A DNA stretch of 64,000 nucleotides. Origin: Bergeyella_A cardium (GTDB lineage: Bacteria; Bacteroidota; Bacteroidia; Flavobacteriales; Weeksellaceae). Made by a program: the position numbers and the translations under genes. The notes below the pieces were generated by a model, which was not told the origin of the DNA, ran no database searches, and saw only the letters and a list, made by a program, of their open reading frames with translations. The stretch lies in assembly GCF_030012605.2 (NCBI RefSeq), contig NZ_CP114055.2. One strand, 5' to 3'. Positions 26,512 through 35,656 of this stretch are shown piece after piece. Positions within the stretch are counted from its first letter, which is position 1; each line of letters starts with the position of its first letter.

Positions 26512-27150
26512 ATGAAAAAGATATTTTTTAGTTTAGTATTAGGAGTTTTAACACTAACTTCTTGCAGTAGAGATGAAGATTTACCACTTCCAACCCCTGT
26601 CCCTACAGGTGCAAAAGAAGCAACATTAGATGCTAGTAAAAAAAATGTTTGGAAATATTTCTCTTTCAGTAAAGGAACTGAGGTTACAGTAACAGATCCG
26701 GATAATGACCTTAATTGGGATATAGCTTTTCAAAGACTTTATGTTAAAACAAATAGTGGCTTTTCAGGAAAAGGGAAAGGAGGTGTTGTTAAAACCGATG
26801 GAAAAGATTTCAGTGCATTGAAACAAGCACCTACTTCAGGTTTCTTAGCAGATGATAAAAAAGAGACTGTAGAAATAGGCTACCCTCCACAAACTGTGGA
26901 ACTTTCTTATAATAGTGCAATCTCTGGCGGAAATGGTGATCAAGGTCAAGTAAATGGCTTTGCATCTTTTTACCCTTCATTAGCACAACAAGGTAAAACA
27001 CCTTATATTACACATAAGTGGGTTTATGTAGTAAAAACTGCTGATGGTAAAAAATTTGTAAAACTTCAAGTTACAGATTATGTTAATGAGAAAAACCAGG
27101 GTGGTTATCCTAAGTTTACATACCAAGTTTCTAACGATGGTAAGTTCTAA
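26512..27150 (+). CDS. hmuY: HmuY-like haem-binding lipoprotein
   Basis: This 212-residue lipoprotein (lipobox LTLTSC, Cys18) is the first gene of a haem-uptake operon. It shares its core with the paralogue at 19059: YFSFSKGTEV, DPDNDLNWDIAFQRLYVKTNSG, a GKGKGG loop, YVVKTADGKKF and GGYPKFTYQVSNDGKF at the end. HmuY of Porphyromonas gingivalis binds haem with two histidines; this protein has a single His (in YITHKWVYV), so coordination must differ. The protein would sit on the outer surface and pass haem to the TonB-dependent receptor encoded next. A hairpin separates it from that receptor gene and could set a higher level of the lipoprotein. Confidence 0.85.
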   Translation: MKKIFFSLVLGVLTLTSCSRDEDLPLPTPVPTGAKEATLDASKKNVWKYFSFSKGTEVTVTDPDNDLNWDIAFQRLYVKTNSGFSGKGKGGVVKTDGKDFSALKQAPTSGFLADDKKETVEIGYPPQTVELSYNSAISGGNGDQGQVNGFASFYPSLAQQGKTPYITHKWVYVVKTADGKKFVKLQVTDYVNEKNQGGYPKFTYQVSNDGKF

Positions 27151-27192
27151 TAGAATGGAATGTTAATCTCATCATTTAATAACTTTTAATCT

Positions 27193-27230
27193 AAAATAGA
27201 GTTACTGTAGTATTATGGTAATTCTATTTT
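27193..27230 (+). promoter_or_regulatory. intercistronic hairpin between hmuY and hmuR
   Basis: AAAATAGAGTTAC (27193-27205) pairs with GTAATTCTATTTT (27218-27230) over 13 positions with one G-T wobble and a 12-base loop. T residues follow after GG. It may act as a leaky terminator or as a 3' stabiliser of the hmuY message. Confidence 0.6.
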
Positions 27231-27262
27231 GGTTTTTAACACTAATTACCATAGAAATAGTA

Positions 27263-29239
27263 ATGTTAAAATTAAAAATTTCAACAGCCTTAGTTATTGT
27301 ACTCATCAGTGTTCCTCTCTTTGGGCAAAGGAAAACCGAGAAAAAAAAAGATAGTATAAAAGATATACAGGAAGTAGTGGTAACCGCTACTCGCTCTCTA
27401 AAAAAGCTAAAAGATGTACCTATACCCGTACAAGTCATTACCTCTGATGAAATAAAAAAGTCTCAATCCAAAGACTTTCAGTCTTTCTTAGAGAATGAGT
27501 TTTCTGGAATCAATTTTACTTATGACGGTGGTATGCCCAATATCAATATGATGGGCTTCGGAGGGAAGTATATCCTATTCCTTGTGGATGGGCAAAGGCT
27601 TGCTGGTGAAACCTTTGATAACATAGACTACGACAGAATAGACCTTGATAACATCGAGCGGATAGAAATCATAAAAGGGGCATCTTCCTCTCTTTACGGC
27701 TCTAATGCTATTGGTGGGGTTATTAATATCATTACTAAAAATTCTCAAAGCCCATTAGACATCACCGCTGGGTATTTATATGATACCAGTATTAACCATA
27801 AAATCAACTTCTCCGCAGGTACAAAACAAAAGTGGGGAAGTTTCAGCGTTTCCTCTTTCTACAAAATGAGAGAGCCCTATATCATAAGAGGGACAGAACC
27901 AGTAATAGATAACAGCGGCGTAGCCAAATACCCTGAGATAAATGTAGCAGGTTTTACCAATTATGCCATCAATCCCAAGCTACAGTTTAATATCAGTCCG
28001 AAAATAGACCTCACCCTTACCCCTGGCTACTATTATAGCGAGAGAAATAGAGGAGATAACGACAGTAAAAAAATAAGAGATAAGTACTATAACTATACAG
28101 GAGGTCTCAAAGCCAATTTTAAACTCACAGAAGATAAAAACCTTAGCATCAGCGGAGCTTTTGACAGGTATGATAAATTCAAATACTACAGACTCCTCAA
28201 ACAAAAAGAGAAAGATTACGAAAACCAGATTGTTCGCAGCACAGCAGAATACAACCAAACTCTCTTTGGTAAGCATACCTTAGTAGCAGGTGGTGAAGTC
28301 TTGGCTGACAGGCTTCTCAGTTTTAGATTTAATGACTCGGGAAGTGCCGAGAAAAAACAAGCCGAGACCTACACTCTCTTTACTCAGCAAGATTGGGTGC
28401 TTAGCCCTTCATTTACTCTTGTAACGGGTGCCAGACTCGACCATCATTCCCTTTTCAAAAACTTTTTCACTTTCCGACTCTCAGGAATGTATAAGCTCGA
28501 TAATCTGATGACCCTGCGAGGAGGATATTCGGGTGGCTTCCGCTCCCCTACTCTGAAAGAGCTTTACACCAACTGGTTCCACCCTTGGGGCGGAGGCTTC
28601 CAAATAATGGGCAATAAAAACCTCAAACCCGAAACCAGCGATAACTACACCGTATCTGTAGATTTTAACCTCAACAAGAAGCTGAATCTTACTTTTATGA
28701 CTCAGTACTCGAGCATCAAGAATAAAATTTCCAATAAATGGACAGCGAATAACGACACAATACGATATGTAAATTTCAGTGGGCGCTCAGACATCATCGG
28801 CTCAGAGGTCTCTGCCACCTACAGACCCAACAAACACTTTAAGTTTGGAACTTCCTACTCCTATTACAGCATAGGGCAGAGGAGAATTACAGAAATTCGC
28901 CCGCATACCCTTACCTTTAAGGCAGAATACAGCTCCCACAAGCTCTATATTCCCGATGTACTCATCAGCGGTAAGTACATCTCTGGCAGTACCCTTGCCG
29001 AGAAAGATAGCGCTGGGAATATCACAACCTACTGGTACAGCCCCTACTCCCTTTGGTGGCTGAAGCTCTCCTCCCAGCTACCGCTCAACTTCTCGGTAGT
29101 AGCAGGCGTTAGCAATTTGTTTAATTATAAAACACCTACTGCTGATTTCTACTCACCCATTAGCCCGGGAAGGACCTATTATTTAGGGGTAAGATGGAAC
29201 TTCAATATGAAGAAAAAAGAGAATGATGATACCTTGTAG
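27263..29239 (+). CDS. hmuR: TonB-dependent haem receptor
   Basis: This outer-membrane receptor imports haem using TonB energy. I place the start at the ATG at 27263, because the signal peptide LKISTALVIVLISVPLFGQ begins there and an earlier in-frame ATG at 27215 falls in a hairpin. That gives 658 residues. A plug domain opens with EVVVTATRSLKKLKDVPIPV and includes GAIGGV-type NAIGGVINIITK. A 22-strand barrel ends in YLGVRWNF, close to the C-terminus. GGFRSPTLKELY and GNKNLKPETSDNY match the FRAP/NPNL-type box of haem receptors of the HmuR/HemR group. Neighbours on both sides (HmuY-like and CobN/HmuS-like) support haem as the ligand; cobalamin or another metal chelate is the alternative. Confidence 0.88.
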   Translation: MLKLKISTALVIVLISVPLFGQRKTEKKKDSIKDIQEVVVTATRSLKKLKDVPIPVQVITSDEIKKSQSKDFQSFLENEFSGINFTYDGGMPNINMMGFGGKYILFLVDGQRLAGETFDNIDYDRIDLDNIERIEIIKGASSSLYGSNAIGGVINIITKNSQSPLDITAGYLYDTSINHKINFSAGTKQKWGSFSVSSFYKMREPYIIRGTEPVIDNSGVAKYPEINVAGFTNYAINPKLQFNISPKIDLTLTPGYYYSERNRGDNDSKKIRDKYYNYTGGLKANFKLTEDKNLSISGAFDRYDKFKYYRLLKQKEKDYENQIVRSTAEYNQTLFGKHTLVAGGEVLADRLLSFRFNDSGSAEKKQAETYTLFTQQDWVLSPSFTLVTGARLDHHSLFKNFFTFRLSGMYKLDNLMTLRGGYSGGFRSPTLKELYTNWFHPWGGGFQIMGNKNLKPETSDNYTVSVDFNLNKKLNLTFMTQYSSIKNKISNKWTANNDTIRYVNFSGRSDIIGSEVSATYRPNKHFKFGTSYSYYSIGQRRITEIRPHTLTFKAEYSSHKLYIPDVLISGKYISGSTLAEKDSAGNITTYWYSPYSLWWLKLSSQLPLNFSVVAGVSNLFNYKTPTADFYSPISPGRTYYLGVRWNFNMKKKENDDTL

Positions 29240-29336
29240 GCAAGGCGTAGGAAATAGTCCTACAGATGGAGGAAACAGTCCTACAGGTGGAGGAAACAGT
29301 CCTACAGGTGGAGGAGATTTGCAAGATGGATATTAA
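29223..29336 (+). CDS. possible 37-residue ORF with NSPTGGG repeats
   Basis: This ORF overlaps the receptor's last 17 bases in another frame and encodes MMIPCRQGVG, then GNSPTDG and two GNSPTGG units, and a short acidic end. The repeats come from three 21-bp DNA units. It lies in the 160-base gap between hmuR and hmuS and could be translationally coupled, but it may be chance. I do not recognise it. Confidence 0.2.
   Translation: MMIPCRQGVGNSPTDGGNSPTGGGNSPTGGGDLQDGY
29250..29312 (+). repeat. three tandem 21-bp repeats between hmuR and hmuS
   Basis: The units lie at 29250-29270, 29271-29291 and 29292-29312. Each contains AGTCCTACAG; units two and three are identical and unit one differs at two positions. 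The period is a multiple of three and matches a GNSPTGG peptide repeat in one frame. Confidence 0.9.
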
Positions 29337-29400
29337 GAAAAAATAGAGAGAGATAGCCTTAGATGCTACAGTATTTATTAAAATAAAAAACTTATATATA

Positions 29401-32400
29401 ATGAAAAACAAGAAGAAAATTCTGTTAGCGGTCTTTATTGCCGTTTTACTCAGTGCCTGCTGGTTCGTTTGGAGCAAATGGGCTTCGCCTACGCGTATTG
29501 CTCTTGTAAATTTCCCGAACTATCAGGTATCAAACATTGCCCTTTCCAATTCGGACAGCTTCATCAAGTTTGTAGATGTTCCTCTTGAGGAAATTGATAA
29601 ACTCGATGGTTATGACTTTGTCCTCACTTGGGGAATGGGTTTGAGAATTAATGATGAGCAGAGAGAAACTTTCCTCAAAATTGCAGAGAAAGTCCCTACA
29701 CACTTTATCTCCGTAACCTCACCAGAGAATGATATTACGAGCCTCTCGGAAACTCAGCTGGAGGAAGTAGATGCATACTTAAACTCTGCCAATAAAAAGA
29801 ACTATCAGAACTTTGCAAGATATGTCCGCACTAAAATCAATGGTAAAAAGCTCTTTGCTACCGCTCCAGAAAAGCCCGCTAAGAGTATAGGCGATGCCTT
29901 TTTCTATCTGGGAGAAGACAACCACTTCCCTACATTAAAAGACTTTGAAGCATTTCTTAAAAAAGAGAAAATCTATAAGGAAGGCAAGCCAAAAGTGGCG
30001 TTCATTACGGGAATCCACGACCCATTTTCTGGGAATCGGCAGCATATAGACAGTATTATCGTATCCTTAGAAAAATCAGGTCTTAATGTTTATCCTTTCG
30101 CATCTTTTGGAAAGAGGATAGATTTTCTAAAAGAGATAAACCCAGATGCCGTTATCTATATGCCACACGGAAGGGTGCAGATGATGGATCCAGAGGTTAC
30201 CGTAGAATATCTAAAAGAGAAAAATATCCCACTCTTTACACCGATATCCATCATTCAATTAGAAGAAGAATGGAAGAAAAACCCAATGGGAATGTTCGGT
30301 GGCTTTATGGGGCAAACCATTGTAATGCCCGAGCTGGACGGTGCCCTTTACCCTTATGCGCTCATAGCTCAAGAGAAAAGCAAAGACGGTTTCTATATGT
30401 TTAAGGCAATGCCCGAAAGGCTTAAAACCTTTACACAAGTAGTGAATAACTATCTCCGCTTGAAAGAAAAACAAAACGCTGAGAAGAAGGTAGCCATCTA
30501 CTACTTCAAAGGTTATGGAGAAAATCCTCTTGTAGCACAGGGACTTGAGACCAATGCCTCACTCTACAACTTCCTGAAAAGGCTAAAAGCTGAAGGCTAT
30601 ACCGTAGATGACCTCCCAGCTACAGAAGAGGAGTTTGAGAAAGTCCTCAACCTGAAAGGGAATATCTTCCTCTCCAGTGCGCAAGGAGCATTTGACGAAT
30701 ATGTGAAAAACGGAGACCCAGAGCTGATAGAAACTACTCAGTACGAAAAATGGCTAAAAGGAGCTCTCTCCAAAGACCTCTACAAAAAAGTAATGGAGAA
30801 AAATGGTGCTGCTCCTTACTCCTATATGGGCGTAACAAAAGATGGGAAGAACTATCTCGCAGTATCAAGGGTGAAGTTTGGAAATGTAGTGATCCTCCCT
30901 CAACCTCCTGCGGGTATTAGCTCGGATGACCAGTTCAAAGTAGTTCACGGTGCTAAAGAAATCCCTCCTCACGCTTATATCGGAACTTATCTTTGGACTC
31001 AGCACGGCTTCAAAGCAGATGCTATGATACACTTTGGAACCCACGGTTCATTGGAATTTACTCCACATAAACAGGTGGCTCTCGACGGAGATGATTGGGG
31101 AGATATCTGCATAGGTGCCGTACCTCACTTCTACTACTATACCATTGCCAATGTAGGAGAGAGTATTATGGCTAAACGCCGTACTTATGCGAGTTTAGTG
31201 TCTTACCTCAACCCTGCATTTACCGAGAGTGATACCCGAACCGCTTTCAATAGCTTGATGGATAAAATCAACTACTATTACAAAGCAAAAGAAGAAGACC
31301 ACAAGAGAGACCTCTCACTTAAAATAAAAGCCGATGCTGTAAAAATGGGCTTCCACAGAAGTTTGAGATTAGACTCCGTACTCACAAAACCTTATACAGA
31401 AGAGGAAATCGATAAATTGGAAAACTTCGCAGAGGAAATCGCGACAGAGAAAATCAACGGGCAGTTCTACACAATGGGAGAGCCTTATTCTTCAGACAAG
31501 ATACAGTCCACCGTACTGGCGATGAGCACAGACCCTCTGGCATATTCCGTGGCGGCATTAGACAAACTAAGAGGAAAAGTAACCGACCAACAGCTGAAAA
31601 GGAAAGTATTCTTCACAGAAAACTACCTGAACCCAGCGAAGAATTTAGTCAACCAAATCTTAGCAGGCAGAGAAGTAACTCCAGAATTGGTAGCACAAGT
31701 AGCAGGAGTTCCAGTTTCCGAAATAGAAAAATCAAGAGAAATCCTCACTCCAAAAAGGGAAATGCCTTTCTTCCTCAAAAAATCTATGGAGAAAAAAGGA
31801 AAAGGCTCTGCAGAACTCTCCGATATAGAGAAACAACTGAAAGCAGGAAAAATCCCTGAAGGAATGCCTGAATTTGTTGCGAAAAAACTAATGGAAAAGG
31901 TAAAACGAGGAGAAAGACTCGAGCCTTACAACCCAGGAGGTAAAAGAACGGTAAAAAAAGGCGAAGCAAAAACCGAAACCAAAAAGCCTGAAATACCAAA
32001 AGAAGTAAAAGAAAAAGCAATAGCTGTACTCGACATAGAAAGAACCCTGAAAGCTGTTGTAGATAATAAAAAAGCGCTTCTCGAAAGCCCTGAAATCGAA
32101 TTCAAATCTTTTATCAATGCACTTAATGGTGGCTATACACCGCCTTCTTCAGGTGGAGATTTAGTAGCCAACCCAAGAGCCGTACCTACGGGGAGAAATA
32201 TGTATTCCGTAAATGCGGAAATGACTCCAAGTGAGCTCTCTTGGGATAGAGGGGTGACCCTGGCAAAAGCAACCATAGAAGAATATAAAAAGAAACACAA
32301 AGGAGCTTATCCTAAAAAAGTGGCTTATACTTTCTGGAGCTCAGAATTTATAGAAACCGAAGGGGTATCTATCGCTCAAGCATTGTATATGCTCGGTGTA

Positions 32401-33681
32401 GAGCCTGTAAGAGATTCCTTTGGTAGAGTAGTAGATGTACGCCTCATTCCTTCCAAAGAATTGGGAAGACCAAGGATAGATGTGGTAATTCAAACCTCTG
32501 GTCAGTTCAGGGATTTAGCAGCTTCGCGCCTCTTCCTGCTTACCAAAGCGGTAGAAATGGCTGCTAATGCCAAAGACGATGAATTTGATAACCAAGTAAG
32601 TGCAGGTACAATAGAAATAGAAAAACAACTGGTAAAAGCAGGAGTACCACCTAAGCGCGCAAGAGAAATGTCTAACTACAGAATCTTTGGTGGGCAGCAA
32701 GGCAGATACGATACAGGTACAAAAGAGATGATGCTTTCTGGTGATAAATGGGAATCTACACAAGATATTGCCAAAACTTACATCCACAATATGGGAGCCC
32801 TCTACGGCTCAGAAAAAGAATGGAGCCAGCACGAAGAAGGTATGTTCCGTGCCGCACTGAGCAATACCGATGTACTCATCCAGCCAAGACAGAATAACAC
32901 TTGGGGAGCGCTAAGCCTTGACCATGTATTTGAATTTATGGGAGGGATGAATGCTGCTATTAAAGATGTAACAGGCAAAGACCCCGATGCCTACCTTGCA
33001 GACTACCGAAACCATAAGAATATGAGAATGCAGGAGCTGAAAGAGGCCGTAGGTGTAGAAGCACAGGCAACCATCTTCAATCCGAAATACATCAAAGAAA
33101 TGATGAAAGGAAAAAGCTCCAGCGCTGGACAAATTGCAGAAATTGCAACCAATATGTTCGGCTGGGAAGCTACACGACCAGAGGTAGTAGATGATGCAAT
33201 GTGGGAAGAGCTCTACCAAACCTATGTAGAAGATAAGCATAACCTCGGTATAAAGGATTTCATCCATCAGAAGAACAGTGCTTCACTGCAAACCGTAACT
33301 GCCGTAATGCTCGAAGCTACACGAAAAGGTATGTGGAAAGCCGATGCAGGAAAAATTGCTAAACTGGCAATGATGCATAACGACCTTGTGAAAGAAAATG
33401 GAGCCGAGTCTTCTGACTTCTCTGCAAAAAATGTAAAACTTCAGAACTATATCGCTAAAAAGCTCCCAGAAGCACAGGCAACCGAGTACAAAGGCTCTCT
33501 TGAAAAGATGAAGTCTGGCACTACACAGGTGAAAGACGGAAAAGTCCTGAAAAAAGAAGAGAACAATACAGAACAATTAAAAGAAAAAGTCTCTCTCAAC
33601 GGGCTCTTCATCGGTGGAGGTATCTTAATTGTCTTTATCGCTCTGCTCATCTACTTCAAGAAAAAAAGAAAATCCGACTAA
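29401..33681 (+). CDS. hmuS: membrane-anchored CobN-like chelatase, HmuS type
   Basis: The 1426-residue protein belongs to the CobN/BchH large chelatase-subunit family. Residues 1-25 are hydrophobic and include a lipobox-like LLSAC (Cys20). The CobN core follows, with the signature MIHFGTHGSLEF around 542-553 (H544, H548) and HGAKEIPPHAYIGTYLW before it. A charged, Lys/Glu-rich linker lies at about 790-890. The second core half includes GRPRIDVVIQTSGQFRDL, NYRIFGGQQGRYDTG and FEFMGGMNAAIKDVTGKDPD. A C-terminal membrane helix (GGILIVFIALLIYF) with a basic tail ends the protein. Placement after hmuY and hmuR matches HmuS of Bacteroidota, linked to taking iron out of haem rather than cobalt insertion. 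No CobS/CobT or ChlI/D partner is nearby. The catalytic direction is inference. Confidence 0.85.
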   Translation: MKNKKKILLAVFIAVLLSACWFVWSKWASPTRIALVNFPNYQVSNIALSNSDSFIKFVDVPLEEIDKLDGYDFVLTWGMGLRINDEQRETFLKIAEKVPTHFISVTSPENDITSLSETQLEEVDAYLNSANKKNYQNFARYVRTKINGKKLFATAPEKPAKSIGDAFFYLGEDNHFPTLKDFEAFLKKEKIYKEGKPKVAFITGIHDPFSGNRQHIDSIIVSLEKSGLNVYPFASFGKRIDFLKEINPDAVIYMPHGRVQMMDPEVTVEYLKEKNIPLFTPISIIQLEEEWKKNPMGMFGGFMGQTIVMPELDGALYPYALIAQEKSKDGFYMFKAMPERLKTFTQVVNNYLRLKEKQNAEKKVAIYYFKGYGENPLVAQGLETNASLYNFLKRLKAEGYTVDDLPATEEEFEKVLNLKGNIFLSSAQGAFDEYVKNGDPELIETTQYEKWLKGALSKDLYKKVMEKNGAAPYSYMGVTKDGKNYLAVSRVKFGNVVILPQPPAGISSDDQFKVVHGAKEIPPHAYIGTYLWTQHGFKADAMIHFGTHGSLEFTPHKQVALDGDDWGDICIGAVPHFYYYTIANVGESIMAKRRTYASLVSYLNPAFTESDTRTAFNSLMDKINYYYKAKEEDHKRDLSLKIKADAVKMGFHRSLRLDSVLTKPYTEEEIDKLENFAEEIATEKINGQFYTMGEPYSSDKIQSTVLAMSTDPLAYSVAALDKLRGKVTDQQLKRKVFFTENYLNPAKNLVNQILAGREVTPELVAQVAGVPVSEIEKSREILTPKREMPFFLKKSMEKKGKGSAELSDIEKQLKAGKIPEGMPEFVAKKLMEKVKRGERLEPYNPGGKRTVKKGEAKTETKKPEIPKEVKEKAIAVLDIERTLKAVVDNKKALLESPEIEFKSFINALNGGYTPPSSGGDLVANPRAVPTGRNMYSVNAEMTPSELSWDRGVTLAKATIEEYKKKHKGAYPKKVAYTFWSSEFIETEGVSIAQALYMLGVEPVRDSFGRVVDVRLIPSKELGRPRIDVVIQTSGQFRDLAASRLFLLTKAVEMAANAKDDEFDNQVSAGTIEIEKQLVKAGVPPKRAREMSNYRIFGGQQGRYDTGTKEMMLSGDKWESTQDIAKTYIHNMGALYGSEKEWSQHEEGMFRAALSNTDVLIQPRQNNTWGALSLDHVFEFMGGMNAAIKDVTGKDPDAYLADYRNHKNMRMQELKEAVGVEAQATIFNPKYIKEMMKGKSSSAGQIAEIATNMFGWEATRPEVVDDAMWEELYQTYVEDKHNLGIKDFIHQKNSASLQTVTAVMLEATRKGMWKADAGKIAKLAMMHNDLVKENGAESSDFSAKNVKLQNYIAKKLPEAQATEYKGSLEKMKSGTTQVKDGKVLKKEENNTEQLKEKVSLNGLFIGGGILIVFIALLIYFKKKRKSD

Positions 33682-33691
33682 TCTTTAATTC

Positions 33692-33727
33692 GCAGTTTAG
33701 GGTATCTCAATATCCTAAACTGCTTTT
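33692..33727 (+). terminator. terminator after hmuS
   Basis: GCAGTTTAGG (33692-33701) pairs with CCTAAACTGC (33714-33723) and TTTT follows. It marks the end of the hmuYRS operon and separates it from the WG-repeat gene. Confidence 0.85.
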
Positions 33728-33761
33728 ATATTATTAAGAATATCAAAGTAAAAGCAGCCGT

Positions 33762-34853
33762 ATGAAAATAAGATTATTAAGCATTCTCTCCTTTATCTCT
33801 GTCTGTACATTTGCACAGAACAATGATATTTGGACGGCTTTCTATAATCCAGATACTGATGATATCGGCTTTAAAAATTCCAAAGGTGAGGTAATGATTA
33901 AACCAAGATTCAGAGGTCTTATTTCAGCTCGTAAGTTTGATAAAATAATAGCCTTAATGGATGATGAAAATTTCTCAAGAGTATATTATATGCTGAAAAA
34001 TGGGAAGACATTTGGAAAGGACAGCACTTATATCTTTGATATGACTTTTGATTGTGAAAGTGAGGGATTCATTAGATTTCACGATTCCAAAACGGATAAA
34101 GTCGGAATGTTTAATCACGAAGGCAAAATTGTAATTCCAGCCAAATACAGCGACTTATTCCCTGTAAAAAATGGAATGACCATCGCGCTACAAGGGGCAT
34201 ACAAAGAATATTGGGAAAAACATAATGAGCACTCTGGGTGCAACCATTGGAGCTGGGTAGGTGGCAAGAATGTTTTAATCAATTCAAAAAATGAAATTCT
34301 CGTTGAGGATTTTCCAGAGCCGAAAAGTTTAGATCTCTATTCTTCAAAAGTAGCTGAAAAGCCGATTAAGGACGAAAACCGAATCAATGTTTTAGGAAAA
34401 AATGGAAAATATTATTCTTTCGTGGACAATGAAAAACTTTTTAAAAACTTCATCGAAAAATTGATTAAAAATCTAAACAAAGAATATCTTCTAAAAAATT
34501 CCTATAAAGAAATCGTTTATTGGGATGAAGAAAAAGGCTGGATTTCTGCTCCTGCAAAAGATTTTATAGAAAAAAACTATACTATACTTTCAGAGAAATT
34601 GAAGGCTTATTTTTCTAAAAAAGACTATCAACTTTCGGATTATACCCCTCTTACCGAAAAAATAGAAAAAGAATTTGAACATCATTACAACAATTGCGGC
34701 GAAAGAGATATCAACAGATTTCCTATTTTTAACCTGATAATATCCTATTATGAAAAAGGGAAATTCAGCCATCAAGACCATTTTAATTTCATTAAAACCG
34801 AAGAAGGGATACAGTTCATCAGCTGTACTATTAGAAACCACACTTTAAAGTAA
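33762..34853 (+). CDS. secreted WG-repeat protein
   Basis: The 363-residue product has a signal peptide (residues 1-18, ISVCTFAQ). At least two WG-type repeats are visible in its first half: IGFKNSKGEVMIKPRF near 30-45 and VGMFNHEGKIVIPAKYSDLFPV near 107-128, each with the hydrophobic-G-hydrophobic-P pattern. The second half (about 220-363) is Lys/Glu-rich and mostly helical (KNFIEKLIKNLNKEYLLK) without a recognised domain. WG-repeat proteins are common in Bacteroidota with no assigned role. A membrane protein gene follows five bases later, which suggests cotranscription. Confidence 0.75.
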   Translation: MKIRLLSILSFISVCTFAQNNDIWTAFYNPDTDDIGFKNSKGEVMIKPRFRGLISARKFDKIIALMDDENFSRVYYMLKNGKTFGKDSTYIFDMTFDCESEGFIRFHDSKTDKVGMFNHEGKIVIPAKYSDLFPVKNGMTIALQGAYKEYWEKHNEHSGCNHWSWVGGKNVLINSKNEILVEDFPEPKSLDLYSSKVAEKPIKDENRINVLGKNGKYYSFVDNEKLFKNFIEKLIKNLNKEYLLKNSYKEIVYWDEEKGWISAPAKDFIEKNYTILSEKLKAYFSKKDYQLSDYTPLTEKIEKEFEHHYNNCGERDINRFPIFNLIISYYEKGKFSHQDHFNFIKTEEGIQFISCTIRNHTLK

Positions 34854-34858
34854 ATCTT

Positions 34859-35542
34859 ATGCAACTGATTTTAAACATACTTATCGTTTTTATCATCATT
34901 AATACACTGATAAAACTCAGTTTCTGGAAGCTCTGGCAAGTTGCCATAATGGGAGTATTATCCGCTGGCTTTCTGCTCTTTGCCTATACCTATGCCATAG
35001 AGCAGTCTCAGGTTACGATACAGCAGGCATTAGAAAACACAAAAGTCCTCAGCAATATGGCAGTACTCGTGAGTATAGAAGCGGGGTTCTGCATTGGCTT
35101 TTGCTTCTTAGCCCTCCGCACCCTCTTCTTGGGCAAGGAAAGCCGAGGCTATAAAATCCTGAAATGGTACCCAAGCCTACTGATATTTCCAGTGCTGTTT
35201 TACCTGCTTACACAGTCTATTTTTTATTTCTCTGGGGCAGATTTCTTTACCACCACTACGGTGCTGGCAATAGGCGTACTCCTGCTGATTATCGGTGGAG
35301 CATATGGCATTAAGGAACTCCTGCCAGAGGAAGATTTTAGATTAGAGGTACATTTCCTCACCAGCCTGTTTATCACTATTCTGGGGCTGATTTCCACAAC
35401 CAATGGCAATACTATCTATGTCCCTAAAAGTGAGCCGATGAACTTCACTGCCTTAGGGCTTACCTTCCTGCTCTTCATAGGGATGTTCATCTTGGGATTC
35501 TTCATTAATAAAATCTGGTGGAGGATAAGGAAGACTAAATAA
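34859..35542 (+). CDS. polytopic membrane protein, function unknown
   Basis: The 227-residue protein is almost entirely hydrophobic, with about seven predicted membrane segments: near residues 1-17, 22-42, 63-85, 100-118, 127-147, 160-180 and 195-217. Short charged loops separate them and the C-terminus is basic (WWRIRKTK). I do not recognise a family. It starts five bases after the WG-repeat gene and ends before a GCACGG-type terminator, so the pair forms a two-gene unit. Confidence 0.75.
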   Translation: MQLILNILIVFIIINTLIKLSFWKLWQVAIMGVLSAGFLLFAYTYAIEQSQVTIQQALENTKVLSNMAVLVSIEAGFCIGFCFLALRTLFLGKESRGYKILKWYPSLLIFPVLFYLLTQSIFYFSGADFFTTTTVLAIGVLLLIIGGAYGIKELLPEEDFRLEVHFLTSLFITILGLISTTNGNTIYVPKSEPMNFTALGLTFLLFIGMFILGFFINKIWWRIRKTK

Positions 35543-35566
35543 GCTACAAACACAGATAAAAAAAGT

Positions 35567-35596
35567 AAAGCACGGATAATTTCACCCGTGCTTTTT
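35567..35596 (+). terminator. GCACGG-type terminator after the membrane protein
   Basis: AAAGCACGG (35567-35575) pairs with CCGTGCTTT (35586-35594), then TT. It is the third terminator in the window with this arm. Confidence 0.8.
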
Positions 35597-35656
35597 GCTT
35601 GTGTATAAGCTGAAAAGTTTAAATTTTCAACTTTAAAAACAAACTGACCTCCTCCC

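Noticed and set aside
27215..27262. Upstream start of the TonB-dependent receptor
   Set aside because: It lies in an intercistronic hairpin and would place a second hydrophobic segment before the proper signal peptide at 27263.
29401..33681. Aerobic cobalamin cobaltochelatase CobN
   Set aside because: No CobS/CobT or other cobalamin genes are present, and the neighbours are HmuY- and HmuR-like.
34859..35542. Part of a secretion system
   Set aside because: The protein is only a polytopic membrane protein without any family motif, and its neighbour is a WG-repeat protein.
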